Part shown: positions 52,666 to 61,112 of the stretch, piece after piece
Position numbering within the stretch: the first letter of the stretch is position 1
How the letters are laid out: each line of letters starts with the position of its first letter
DNA from: Bordetella parapertussis
GTDB taxonomy: Bacteria > Pseudomonadota > Gammaproteobacteria > Burkholderiales > Burkholderiaceae_B
Direction of reading: 5' to 3'
Assembly: GCA_945903445.1 (NCBI GenBank)
Contig: CAMDNZ010000007.1
Location: 1-64,000 of the forward strand
Length of the DNA stretch: 64,000 nucleotides
Notes under the pieces: model-generated
What the model saw: the letters and a program-made list of their open reading frames with translations, nothing else
Told to the model about the DNA's origin: nothing
Database searches by the model: none
Position numbers and translations under genes: made by a program

Positions 52666-52941
52666 ATGGCCAAGAAAACGCCCGAAGACATCATGAGCGA
52701 AGCCGCAGAGCTCATTCGACAGACCGAGCAAAGCCTGGCTGCGACCGACGAACTGCTTCGATCCAGCGGGGTAGACCAGGCCCAGCCGATGGATGCCAAG
52801 CAAAAGGCCGAGGCGGACGCGCTGTTTCGTGCGGATATGGAGGCCGTCGAGCGAGAGGTGGCCGAAGAGGCCGCTCGCCTGCGCTTCTCCGAGGCGCCAG
52901 CCAAAACCGGCGGCGCGCGCAAGATGCGTAATCTGATCTGA
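52666..52941 (+). CDS. Small acidic helical protein, possible filament chaperone
   Basis: A 91-aa protein (MAKKTPEDIMSEAAELIRQT) predicted almost wholly helical, rich in Glu, Ala and Arg, without signal peptide. It starts five bases after filament copy 5. In SPI-2 and EPEC a small coiled-coil chaperone (SseA, CesA) is encoded next to the filament subunit and keeps it monomeric. Size, composition and place fit such a role, but I see no clear sequence similarity, so the function is inferred. No strong ribosome-binding site is seen; it may be coupled to copy 5. Confidence 0.6.
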   Translation: MAKKTPEDIMSEAAELIRQTEQSLAATDELLRSSGVDQAQPMDAKQKAEADALFRADMEAVEREVAEEAARLRFSEAPAKTGGARKMRNLI

Positions 52942-52965
52942 CACCGCATTGGATAGGGAAAAGTG

Positions 52966-53469
52966 ATGAACGTTGACGCCGACACCGAACTCAGTTCAGA
53001 AGAATTGGCCGCCATGGGCATGGACATGCTGGGTCTATGGGCCGCGGGCGGAACGCTTGCAGAGGCGAAAGGCATGACGCTGGAAGAGTGCGAGGCGGTT
53101 TATACCTTGGGCCACGCCCGTTATTCGCAGGGCAAGCATGACGACGCGTTCAAGATATTCGCTTATCTGGTGGCCTACGATCATCTGGATTCGCGCTACC
53201 AAATGGCGCTGGCGGCTGCTATGCAAGCCACCCACCGGTACGAAGAGGCATTGCAGCAGTACATGATCGTGACCTTGATGCGGATCGACGATCCAGTACC
53301 AATTTATCACAGCGCCGAGTGCTTGCTGGCATTGGGCAGGACCGACGATGCTGCCGAGTCGCTGGAAATGGTGATCGGCACGATGTGCAAGCCGGGCGAG
53401 CACGATGCCATCAAATCTCACGCGCAGGCGCTGCTCAAGGCGCTCAGGCAGAAAACCAAGGGCGACTAA
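52966..53469 (+). CDS. SycD/LcrH-type translocator chaperone
   Basis: A 167-aa class II chaperone with three TPRs: AVYTLGHARYSQGKHDDAFK, RYQMALAAAMQATHRYEEAL and IYHSAECLLALGRTDDAAES. LcrH/SycD family proteins bind the two hydrophobic translocators before export. The ATG at 52966 is set by AGGG eight bases before; a GTG three bases upstream is possible. Its place before sctB matches Bordetella bcrH1. The N-terminal extension is slightly longer than in SycD. Confidence 0.9.
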   Translation: MNVDADTELSSEELAAMGMDMLGLWAAGGTLAEAKGMTLEECEAVYTLGHARYSQGKHDDAFKIFAYLVAYDHLDSRYQMALAAAMQATHRYEEALQQYMIVTLMRIDDPVPIYHSAECLLALGRTDDAAESLEMVIGTMCKPGEHDAIKSHAQALLKALRQKTKGD

Positions 53470-53478
53470 CGCCTTCAT

Positions 53479-53507
53479 GGAACGAATTCCTGCTCGGCGG
53501 CCACTCA
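53479..53507 (+). promoter_or_regulatory. hrp-box-like ECF promoter before sctB
   Basis: GGAACG is followed after 16 bases by CCACTCA, the closest match in the window to the classical hrp box (GGAAC, N16, CCACNNA). It begins 10 bases after the sycD stop and ends 55 bases before the sctB start. Confidence 0.75.
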
Positions 53508-53561
53508 ATTCGAGTCGACGAGCAGGCACCGAAACGTAGGACAGCCCCCCTGGAGTTCATG

Positions 53562-54392
53562 ATGACGATCTCTTTGCAATCCACCTTCCCGCCTGGGTAT
53601 ATTCCGCCAGGCGTCGATCCCGAGGCGCTGGATCCAGCCGCCAAGCAAATGATGGAGACCACCGGCATTACGCTGGGGGTCGCGCTCAAGCTGATCGGCA
53701 TGGACGTCAACGACCTGCAGGGCAGCCGCTTCGATTCGATGCTGAAATCCTTGCTGCCTGCGCCTGGTAGCGAGAAAGCCAATGGCGGACAGCCGCTGGG
53801 CGCGCTGACTCCGCAAAACGTCGAAATCGACATCTATTCCGTCATGGCGCTGTTCCAGAAGTGCGCGCAGGAAATGCGGGATCAAGCCCGTGAAGTGCGT
53901 ACTTCTGAAACCCAAGCGCAGGTGACGTCGCTGAAAAGCGCCGCTGGTGAAATCCGCAATGCCGCCGAAGATCGTTTTAACGCCTCTGTGACACAGGGCG
54001 CGCTGCAGATCGCGGGTGGCGCCGTGTCGGTCGGCATGGGGGCGGCGGGTGCCGTGTTTACGACCAAGGCTATCAATGCGGACGTGACCACGGTAGCGGG
54101 TGCGAAATTGGGCAACATCGGTTCGACGCTGTCCGCCACGGCACAAGGCACCGGCAGCATGGTCACGGGAAGCGGCACGATTGCCGCCGCCTTCTCCGAG
54201 CAGAAGGCCGCCGAGCACGACGCCTTGAAGGCCGAATTCGAAGCCGATGCTCAGGTGCACGCGCAGGGCGCGCAGCAGGCCAACGACCTCATGCAGCAGA
54301 CGATGGACACAATTCGCGACGTGCAAGCGAAACTGGGTGCCATCGATCAGGCGCGTACCGAGACCGTGCGCGGCATTGCACGCAATGTCTGA
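53562..54392 (+). CDS. sctB: T3SS minor translocator (YopD/BopD-like)
   Basis: A 276-aa secreted protein with a Pro-rich N-terminus (LQSTFPPGYIPPGVDPEALD), a hydrophobic segment near residues 155-185 (ALQIAGGAVSVGMGAAGAVF), flanking amphipathic helices and a C-terminal coiled coil (QANDLMQQTMDTIRDVQAKL). This is the layout of YopD/BopD-type translocators that line the host-membrane pore. Two adjacent ATGs exist; the second (53562) has better spacing from GGAG. It lies between sycD and sctE with its own hrp-box-like promoter. Confidence 0.85.
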   Translation: MTISLQSTFPPGYIPPGVDPEALDPAAKQMMETTGITLGVALKLIGMDVNDLQGSRFDSMLKSLLPAPGSEKANGGQPLGALTPQNVEIDIYSVMALFQKCAQEMRDQAREVRTSETQAQVTSLKSAAGEIRNAAEDRFNASVTQGALQIAGGAVSVGMGAAGAVFTTKAINADVTTVAGAKLGNIGSTLSATAQGTGSMVTGSGTIAAAFSEQKAAEHDALKAEFEADAQVHAQGAQQANDLMQQTMDTIRDVQAKLGAIDQARTETVRGIARNV

Positions 54393-54419
54393 TCGCACAG
54401 CCGAGCCGAGAGAACCATC

Positions 54420-55706
54420 ATGAACACGCCCATTCCCCCTGGATCGCCGTATATCCCGCCGTTTAGCCCGAGTGAAGTCGGTCAGTCCTCTGGCGCCAGC
54501 GGCACCGCCGCTGCCGCTGGCGGTGGCGGCAAAGGTATCCAGAACCTGGACGTTCGGAAGTTTTATGACGAAGTCATGAAAATTGCGAATCAGTTCAGTC
54601 AGACGGCGCCGGTGGGCGGTGGCAATCCCTTGGTCGACAAACTAGGCGCGCCTAGAATCGACGCGCCCAACCAAAACTTCAGCGTCAACGACCTGACCGA
54701 CCTGTTGCGTAGCATGCGTAGCAAGAGCCAGGACGGCCAGCTCAGGGCGGCGAAAGAAGGGATCGAGGCCGCGAAGCTCAAGGCAGAGGCGAACAACAAC
54801 GCTCAGCTCGAAAAGGTCAAAGAGTGGGTCGACAAGTGCAAGGAAGCCGAGTCGAAAGGCTTGCTCGGCAAGATATTCGGTTGGGTCGGTAAGATTTTCG
54901 CCGCTTTGGCCGCGGCAGTCTTGGTGGTTGTCGCCGCCGTCGCGACAGTGGCGACGGGGGGCGCTGCCGCGCCGCTGTTGGCAATCGCCGTGATCGGTGC
55001 AGTTTCTGCCACGATGTCGCTGGCCAGTGCGATTTCGCAGGAGGCAGGCGGCCCGGCGATCAGCATCGATAGCCTGATCCAGCATACGGTAGGTAAGTTC
55101 TTGACCGATGTGTGCGGCGTAGACCCCAAAGTAGCCGAGAACATCAGCAGGATCGTTGGCGGCGTGGTCGGCATCGCCTCGCTGGCGGTCGTGATCGAGC
55201 CTTCTCTGGTCGGAAATATGGTGCAAGGTATCGCGATCTTGTCCGGTGCCGACGAACAGACAGCCGGCTATATCGGCATGGCAGTCACCATTGCCGCGAC
55301 GATCGCGGTAGGCATCGCGATGGCGGTTGCGACCTGCGGCACGTCGGCGGCCGGCACGGCGGTCGATGTGAGCGCCAAAGTAGTCGTCGAAACCATGAAG
55401 GCGGTGAACACCGCCATCACGGCCACCTCGGCCATCGTCTCTGGCAGTACGCAGATCGCTGCGGGTGGCCTCTCGATTTCAAAGGCCATCACCGAGGAAG
55501 AAGGGCAGCAGGCCATCGCGGATAAGAAAGATCTGGCGGCCGAAATGATCAAGCTGCAGAAATTGATGGAAGAGGGCCGCGAGGAAATGAAGAAGATCAT
55601 TCAGCAGATCGAAGAGAGCACGCAGGCAGTCAGCAAGATGATTGCCGGTACGGCCGAAAGCATGTCGCAGATCACTATGAACATGGGCGGCAAGTCGACG
55701 GTTTAA
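54420..55706 (+). CDS. sctE: T3SS major translocator (YopB/BopB-like)
   Basis: A 428-aa pore protein with a Pro/Gly/Ser-rich N-terminus, a coiled-coil stretch (residues about 110-145), two strong hydrophobic hairpin regions (about 155-205: AALAAAVLVVVAAVATVATG; and about 235-320: IVGGVVGIASLAVVIEPSLV, VTIAATIAVGIAMAVATCGT) and a C-terminal amphipathic helix (AAEMIKLQKLMEEGREEMKK). These are the features of YopB/IpaB-type translocators. The ATG follows GAGAG. The partner SctB is directly upstream and the second SycD-type chaperone downstream. Confidence 0.9.
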   Translation: MNTPIPPGSPYIPPFSPSEVGQSSGASGTAAAAGGGGKGIQNLDVRKFYDEVMKIANQFSQTAPVGGGNPLVDKLGAPRIDAPNQNFSVNDLTDLLRSMRSKSQDGQLRAAKEGIEAAKLKAEANNNAQLEKVKEWVDKCKEAESKGLLGKIFGWVGKIFAALAAAVLVVVAAVATVATGGAAAPLLAIAVIGAVSATMSLASAISQEAGGPAISIDSLIQHTVGKFLTDVCGVDPKVAENISRIVGGVVGIASLAVVIEPSLVGNMVQGIAILSGADEQTAGYIGMAVTIAATIAVGIAMAVATCGTSAAGTAVDVSAKVVVETMKAVNTAITATSAIVSGSTQIAAGGLSISKAITEEEGQQAIADKKDLAAEMIKLQKLMEEGREEMKKIIQQIEESTQAVSKMIAGTAESMSQITMNMGGKSTV

Positions 55707-55735
55707 GTACCGCGCGAGCCAACAGGAGAACATCG

Positions 55736-56224
55736 ATGCCCCAAACCCAAACCGTTGCAACGAGCGTATCGCGCAGCCCACTCGCCCAGAAACTGTTCGA
55801 GGATCTGCAGGCGTTGCCGGCCGCTAAGCGGCTGAGCGCCGAAGAGTTGGAAGTGATCTATGCGTTGGCGTATGCGCATGTCACGCAGGAGCAGTACGCC
55901 CAGGCTTTGCCCGTGTTCTCGCTGTTGGCCACTTACGCCCCGACGAGCAAGCATTATCTGGCTGGGCTGGCATTGTGCCTACAGATGTGCGAACGCTATG
56001 GCGAAGCGATCGGTATCTATTCACTGTTGAGCATGTTGAATCCTGAGAGCCCCGAGCCCGCGTTGCAGGTTGCCGAGTGCCAACTGATGCTGGGGCAGAC
56101 GGCCGACGCCGCCGAGGAACTGGATCGGGTCATGCGCGCAATCGCCGAGGCGGGTGGACGGCATGATGCACTCAAGCCGCGCACTCTGGTGTTGCAGAGT
56201 TTGGTGGGTAGCCGGGCACATTGA
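55736..56224 (+). CDS. Second SycD/LcrH-type translocator chaperone
   Basis: A 162-aa class II chaperone with TPRs (VIYALAYAHVTQEQYAQALP, HYLAGLALCLQMCERYGEAI, PALQVAECQLMLGQTADAAE), a diverged paralogue of the one at 52966. Two SycD-type genes flanking sctB and sctE is the Bordetella arrangement (bcrH1, bcrH2), suggesting one chaperone for each translocator. The start follows AGGAG. Confidence 0.88.
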   Translation: MPQTQTVATSVSRSPLAQKLFEDLQALPAAKRLSAEELEVIYALAYAHVTQEQYAQALPVFSLLATYAPTSKHYLAGLALCLQMCERYGEAIGIYSLLSMLNPESPEPALQVAECQLMLGQTADAAEELDRVMRAIAEAGGRHDALKPRTLVLQSLVGSRAH

Positions 56225-56287
56225 TCATGACGCATGGCGTGTCCTTCCCGTTTCGGCTGGCGTATCTTCGCAACGCGGGAGGCTGTC

Positions 56288-56662
56288 GTGCTTGAAGCGG
56301 ATGAGGCGCGCATGCTGGCCGAAATTGGCATGGTGGCTGCGGGTCGGGGTGATCTGGCCCGTGCCAACGCGATTTTCGGTGGTTTGCGTCTGGCGCGTCC
56401 GGACCGGGCCTATCCATTGATTGGTCTGGCCGTGGCTCGCATGAATGCAGGAAGTGCCGGCGATGCTGCGCAGTTGCTCGAACCGGTCCGACTGGACGAG
56501 CCGCAAGAGCAGGCCTTGGTTCAGGCGTGGCGCGGATTCGCTTTGCAGTTGGCGGGTCGCAATGCAGAAAGCCAGCGAGTGCTGGCCGAGGCGGCGGCAT
56601 CCAGCGGCGAGGGCGCCGTGCTCGCGCGTCAACTGTTGGGTCTGCCCGAGGATGCCGGATGA
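56288..56662 (+). CDS. YscG-like TPR protein (probable needle chaperone)
   Basis: A GTG at 56288, preceded by GGGAGG at good spacing, gives a 124-aa helical TPR-type protein (MLEADEARMLAEIGMVAAGR, then AYPLIGLAVARMNAGSAGDA). The opening resembles YscG/PscG (LLAEIALIGTG), which holds the needle subunit with a YscE-type partner. An ATG at 56234 in the same frame would add 18 residues with no better signal. It stands between the second sycD and sctI. Confidence 0.7.
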   Translation: MLEADEARMLAEIGMVAAGRGDLARANAIFGGLRLARPDRAYPLIGLAVARMNAGSAGDAAQLLEPVRLDEPQEQALVQAWRGFALQLAGRNAESQRVLAEAAASSGEGAVLARQLLGLPEDAG

Positions 56663-56728
56663 CGATTAGCTTCACCAGCAGTAACCCAGGTTTTTGATGA
56701 TGTTGCTTTACTTTAAGGGAGTTGGACT

Positions 56729-57148
56729 ATGGAAATAGCCGCGCTTTCCGCTGTCCTCATTGCTCCGGCGCAGGCTTCGCAGCCCGCCGTACCCACTGCG
56801 GACGCTTTGGCCACCGAGCGGTTCAATGCAATCATGAATGGGCCCGACAGTGCGGGCGTGACCGGCGTGCAGTCCATGCTGCAGTCCGCGTTTCCGATCG
56901 CACCCCTCGATACCGCTCCCACGCTGGGCGGACAGATTCTGTCCGGTCTGCGCGGGATCACCACTGATTTCTCCGCCAAATGGCAGGGCATTTCCACGGG
57001 CCTCGAAAATATGGGCGCCCAGCCGGCCATCAGCGAGATGTTGCGCCTGCAGTCGCAGTTGCTGCAGGTCTCGGTGCAATACGAACTGGTGGGTAAGGCC
57101 GTGTCTCGTTCGACCCAAAATATTGACGCACTGGTCAGGATGTCTTGA
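56729..57148 (+). CDS. sctI: T3SS inner rod / needle adaptor protein
   Basis: A 139-aa protein whose C-terminal half (LLQVSVQYELVGKAVSRSTQ, then NIDALVRM) is the YscI/BscI signature, joining the needle to the export apparatus. The N-terminal half is Ala/Pro-rich and flexible. The ATG follows AAGGGAG. Its stop overlaps the sctJ start (TGATG), so the two are coupled. It opens the conserved run sctI to sctT. Confidence 0.9.
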   Translation: MEIAALSAVLIAPAQASQPAVPTADALATERFNAIMNGPDSAGVTGVQSMLQSAFPIAPLDTAPTLGGQILSGLRGITTDFSAKWQGISTGLENMGAQPAISEMLRLQSQLLQVSVQYELVGKAVSRSTQNIDALVRMS

Positions 57149-57990
57149 TGACGCGCTCAGGCTGTGTTGCTCTCGTTCGCCACCTGCGCTTCATACTGGC
57201 GGCCCTGCTACTGGTCGGGCTGACGGCTTGCGGATCGAACGTCATGCTGTTCTCGGCTTCGACCGAAGCCGAGGCGAACGAGGTGTTGTCGGTGTTGCTG
57301 GACGCCGGGATCAAGGCCGAGAAGTTGACGGGCAAGGAAGGTGTGGCTGTGCTGGTCAATGCCCCGCAGGTCGCGCGGGCGCTGGATATTCTGCGCTCGC
57401 AGGGTTTGCCGCGCGAACGTTTCGATGGCATGGGCCAGATTTTCCGCAAGGAAGGGCTGGTATCCTCGCCGCTGGAGGAGCGGGCCCGCTATATCTATGC
57501 TTTGTCACAAGAGCTGACCAACACCTTGTCCCAGATGGACGGCGTGCTGGCGGCACGTGTGCATGTGGTACTGCCCGAGCGGGGTGGGGTGGGCGAGACG
57601 GCGATGCCATCGACGGCTGCCGTTTTTCTCAAACACCAGGTCGGCTACACGCTCGACGCGCTGCAACCGCAGATCCGCAAACTGGTCACCCATGCCATTC
57701 CCGGTCTGACCGAAGATCGCGTATCCATCGTTCTGGTGTCGGCGCAGCCCAGCGCTCGGGCATCGGATCAGCCGCTCGCGATGGCGTCGTTGATGGGATT
57801 CCAGGTGGACCCCGGGTCGGCTTCCGGATTGGGCATCGTGATCGGCGTGTTGTTTCTGCTGTTGATCGCACTGCTCATCGCGCTCGGTTATCTGGGCTGG
57901 CGTCAAGGCTGGTTCTCAAGGACGACTTCGCCCGCTCGACGTGAGCCAGTGCAGGTGTCGGGCGATTCGGTCTCGGGCGGCTCGGCATGA
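57148..57990 (+). CDS. sctJ: T3SS inner-membrane ring lipoprotein
   Basis: The 280-aa product has a lipoprotein signal with the lipobox LTAC, two ring-building domains (EAEANEVLSVLLDAGIKAEK; LSQMDGVLAARVHVVLPERG) joined by a linker, and a C-terminal membrane helix (LGIVIGVLFLLLIALLIALG) followed by a basic tail, as in YscJ/PrgK/BscJ. The start ATG overlaps the sctI stop by one base. It overlaps sctK by four bases. Confidence 0.95.
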   Translation: MTRSGCVALVRHLRFILAALLLVGLTACGSNVMLFSASTEAEANEVLSVLLDAGIKAEKLTGKEGVAVLVNAPQVARALDILRSQGLPRERFDGMGQIFRKEGLVSSPLEERARYIYALSQELTNTLSQMDGVLAARVHVVLPERGGVGETAMPSTAAVFLKHQVGYTLDALQPQIRKLVTHAIPGLTEDRVSIVLVSAQPSARASDQPLAMASLMGFQVDPGSASGLGIVIGVLFLLLIALLIALGYLGWRQGWFSRTTSPARREPVQVSGDSVSGGSA

Positions 57991-58622
57991 ACGCGCAGGC
58001 GCTCTTCGGCGAGCGGTTGCTGGCATTCAATCTCTTGCCCAGCCGCACGTTGCATCCAACGCGCCATGCGCATTACGGTGCCCCGGCTCGCCCCGTGCCT
58101 GCCGCTATGGCGCCTGCCTGGCACCGTATTTGGTCGCGCGACATCTTGCGCCGCCTTGAATTGCACGACCGGCCCATGAACGACGTGGGGCGACCAGAAT
58201 TACCTCTGGCACTACTGCCCCCCGACCGGTTGGCGCGCCTAGTGCGTTATGCCGGGGCGGCGCTGTGCGCACCTCGGATGCGGCACGCCATTGCGGGCAG
58301 CGAAGTGCGACGCTTATCGGCCGACCTGGGTGCTGATGTGCTGGATTTCGCACGGCAGTCTGCGCCCGTGCCGGCGCAGTTGGCGGCCGTGGCCGACGAC
58401 TCGCCTCTCTCGGCTAGCGCTCTCGATCGATGGGGATACGCCACCCTGATGGGTGCGATGGCAGGGGGGGGGCCTGAGCTGGCGCTGCGGGTCGAACTGA
58501 AGTTACCCGATGGCGCTACGGGCGAGCCGTCGAGCGATGCAACTGCATGCCTGGCCATGACGCTGGACATTCTCAAACTTACCGAGCCCACATGGCATTC
58601 CTCATTCCTAGCGATGCGCTGA
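57987..58622 (+). CDS. sctK: T3SS sorting platform protein (YscK/BscK family)
   Basis: A 211-aa cytoplasmic protein placed between sctJ and sctL, as yscK and bscK are. It has an N-terminal FNLLPSRTLHPTRH stretch typical of the family and mostly helical sequence afterwards. SctK links the SctQ pods to the SctD ring. Its end overlaps the sctL start by 31 bases in another frame. Confidence 0.82.
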   Translation: MNAQALFGERLLAFNLLPSRTLHPTRHAHYGAPARPVPAAMAPAWHRIWSRDILRRLELHDRPMNDVGRPELPLALLPPDRLARLVRYAGAALCAPRMRHAIAGSEVRRLSADLGADVLDFARQSAPVPAQLAAVADDSPLSASALDRWGYATLMGAMAGGGPELALRVELKLPDGATGEPSSDATACLAMTLDILKLTEPTWHSSFLAMR

Positions 58623-59230
58623 CGCCACGCAAACTGGCTGCTTCATTGCCGCCCGGTACTCGGGTGCTGCAAGCGGCCGATATCGCTTCCTTGGTTCAGG
58701 CCCAGGCGGTGCTCGATAACGCGCATGCTCAGGCCGAGGCCATTTTAGCCGGCGCACATGATGCTTTCGAGGCCGAACGGCGACGCGGCTACGAAGACGG
58801 TAAACAAGAGGCACTGCTCGACCAAGCCGAGAAAATGATCGAGACGGTCAGCCGCACCGTCGAGTATTTTGCCGGTGTCGAAAATGAAATGGTCGATCTG
58901 GTCATGGCAGCCGTGCGCAAGGTGGTCGACGGTTTCGACGATGGCGAGAAAGTGATGATCGTCGTGCGCAATGCGCTGGCGGTCGTGCGCAACCAGAAAC
59001 AAATGTCCCTGCGCCTGCACCCCGCCGAGATCGATGGCGTGCGCGAACGCATCAACGAGATATTGGCCGCTTATCCGGGTGTAGGCTATCTCGACCTCCT
59101 GGCCGATGCACGGCTGGGACGCGGCGCTTGCATTCTAGAGAGCCAGATCGGTATGGTCGAGGCCAGCCTGGAAGGCCAGATAGAAGCCTTGCGAGGTGCT
59201 TTCCAGCGCACCTTAGGTAGTCGGGTTTAA
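58592..59230 (+). CDS. sctL: T3SS ATPase stator protein
   Basis: The FliH/YscL-family protein that tethers the ATPase to the sorting platform. The 212-aa product has a long charged helix (residues about 50-100: LDNAHAQAEAILAGAHDAFE, RRRGYEDGKQEAL) and a C-terminal V-type-stator-like domain (SLRLHPAEIDGVRERINEIL). The ATG at 58592 (MAFLIPSD) is preferred over one at 58547. It is followed four bases later by sctN. Confidence 0.9.
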   Translation: MAFLIPSDALTPRKLAASLPPGTRVLQAADIASLVQAQAVLDNAHAQAEAILAGAHDAFEAERRRGYEDGKQEALLDQAEKMIETVSRTVEYFAGVENEMVDLVMAAVRKVVDGFDDGEKVMIVVRNALAVVRNQKQMSLRLHPAEIDGVRERINEILAAYPGVGYLDLLADARLGRGACILESQIGMVEASLEGQIEALRGAFQRTLGSRV

Positions 59231-59234
59231 CGTC

Positions 59235-60566
59235 ATGCGGCAGTTCGACTACATAACCGAGATGATGGAGTTGGCCATCCAGGACACGTCCACCTTGCGG
59301 ATCAAGGGGCGGGTCGTGCAGGTCATCGGCACCATCATCAAAGCAGTGGTACCCACTGTCAAAGTCGGTGAAGTCTGCATCTTGCGTAACCCGGGCGAAG
59401 ACTTCGAGATGAAAGGCGAGGTCGTGGGTTTTGCGCGTGATGCGGCCTTGATTACGCCGTTGGGCGACATGTATGGCATTTCGTCCGATACCGAAGTCAT
59501 TCCCACCGGTCGCGCGCACATGGTGCCGGTGGGCGCTGGCCTGCTGGGGCGGGTGCTGGACGGTTTGGGACGCCCCCTGGACGAGGCCGAACGCGGCCCG
59601 TTGGAGGCCAACAAGTTTTATCCTGTGTTCGCCGAGGCGCCCGATCCGCTCAAGCGCCGCATCATCGATACGCCATTGGAGTTGGGCGTGCGGGCGCTCG
59701 ATGGCGTGCTCACCTGCGGCGAAGGCCAACGGATGGGGATTTTCGCGGCTGCCGGCGGTGGCAAGTCCACGCTCATGGGCATGCTGGTCAAGGGGGCCGA
59801 CGTCGATGTGACCGTGGTCGCCCTAATCGGCGAACGCGGCCGGGAAGTGCGCGAGTTTCTCGAACACGAACTGGGCCCCGAGGGACGTCGCAAGAGCGTC
59901 ATCGTCTGTGCCACCAGCGATAAGTCCTCGATGGAGCGCGCCAAGGCGGCCTACGTGGCCACCGCCATTGCCGAATATTTCCGCGACCAGGGCAAGCGTG
60001 TGCTTTTTCTGATGGATTCGGTTACGCGTTTTGCACGTGCCCAGCGCGAGATCGGCCTGGCCGCGGGCGAGCCGCCAACGCGTCGTGGCTATCCGCCGTC
60101 GGTGTTCGCCACCTTGCCCAGGCTCATGGAACGCGTGGGCATGAACCAACATGGCTCGATTACCGCGCTGTACACCGTATTGGTCGAAGGCGACGACATG
60201 ACTGAGCCAATCGCCGACGAGACCCGCTCTATTCTCGATGGTCACATCGTGCTGTCGCGCAAGCTGGGCTCGGCGAACCACTATCCCGCCATTGACGTGC
60301 TGGCCTCTGCCAGCCGGGTCATGAACGCGGTGGTCACGCCTGAGCACAAGAAACTGGCGGGGCGCATCCGCGAGCTTATGGCCAAGTATCAGGAGGTCGA
60401 GTTGTTGGTGAAGATCGGCGAGTACAAACGGGGCGGCGATGCCACCACTGACGAGGCTATCGACAAGATCGACGCCATCAATCAGTTCCTGCGCCAACGC
60501 ACCGATGAACGCACGACGCTCGCCCACGCCATCGAACGCATGACTGCCATCACAGGCGGGCGTTGA
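59235..60566 (+). CDS. sctN: T3SS ATPase
   Basis: The hexameric ATPase that strips chaperones from substrates. The 443-aa product shows Walker A AAAGGGKSTLMGML, the catalytic GERGREVREF, Walker B VLFLMDSVTRFARAQREIGL and the arginine-finger region near the end of the core. Length and motifs are those of YscN/BscN. An FliI-like flagellar identity is excluded by the gene context. Confidence 0.97.
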   Translation: MRQFDYITEMMELAIQDTSTLRIKGRVVQVIGTIIKAVVPTVKVGEVCILRNPGEDFEMKGEVVGFARDAALITPLGDMYGISSDTEVIPTGRAHMVPVGAGLLGRVLDGLGRPLDEAERGPLEANKFYPVFAEAPDPLKRRIIDTPLELGVRALDGVLTCGEGQRMGIFAAAGGGKSTLMGMLVKGADVDVTVVALIGERGREVREFLEHELGPEGRRKSVIVCATSDKSSMERAKAAYVATAIAEYFRDQGKRVLFLMDSVTRFARAQREIGLAAGEPPTRRGYPPSVFATLPRLMERVGMNQHGSITALYTVLVEGDDMTEPIADETRSILDGHIVLSRKLGSANHYPAIDVLASASRVMNAVVTPEHKKLAGRIRELMAKYQEVELLVKIGEYKRGGDATTDEAIDKIDAINQFLRQRTDERTTLAHAIERMTAITGGR

Positions 60567-60605
60567 CATGACTCACTCTATCGCGTGTTTCGAGGCGGCA
60601 ATGCC

Positions 60606-61112
60606 ATGAACGTCTTCGGCGAACTGCTGGCCATCAAGCGCTTCCGCGAAGGGCAGGCCGAGTTGGCCGTTGCGCGTCAACGGAAGATTCACGCGGAAGC
60701 CGAACACCAGCGCGACGTCGCCAGCGAGCAATTGGTCGAGTACAAAATTTGGGCGCAACACCAAGAGGATGGTTTTTATCAGGACCTGTGCAGTCGGGTG
60801 GTGCGGGTGCGAGAAATCGAGAATGTCCTGGAGGGTGTGGCCGAGTTGCGCCATGGCGAGCGCGATCACCAGGCCCGCGTCGAGACCGCCGACAAGAACG
60901 TCACCGTTCAGGCCGAGACATTGGCCGAGCGTCGTCTGTCGCATCGCCTGGCAAGCCGCATGACCGAGAAATTCGTCGAACTCGCTCAGATCCATCTGGC
61001 CGAGCATGTGCGCGAACTCGAACGCAAGGAAGATTCGGAGATGGAAGAAGCCGCCTCGGTGGCCCGTGAGCGCGACGACTGGACTGAACATGAGGAGTAC
61101 GAACCCTCATGA
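60606..61112 (+). CDS. sctO: T3SS ATPase stalk protein (YscO/BscO family)
   Basis: A 168-aa coiled-coil protein (MNVFGELLAIKRFREGQAEL) of two long charged helices, the FliJ/YscO form that inserts into the ATPase ring and contacts SctV. The ATG at 60606 follows GAGGCGG; an in-frame GTG at 60585 is less likely. It ends with a four-base overlap with sctP. Confidence 0.87.
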   Translation: MNVFGELLAIKRFREGQAELAVARQRKIHAEAEHQRDVASEQLVEYKIWAQHQEDGFYQDLCSRVVRVREIENVLEGVAELRHGERDHQARVETADKNVTVQAETLAERRLSHRLASRMTEKFVELAQIHLAEHVRELERKEDSEMEEAASVARERDDWTEHEEYEPS

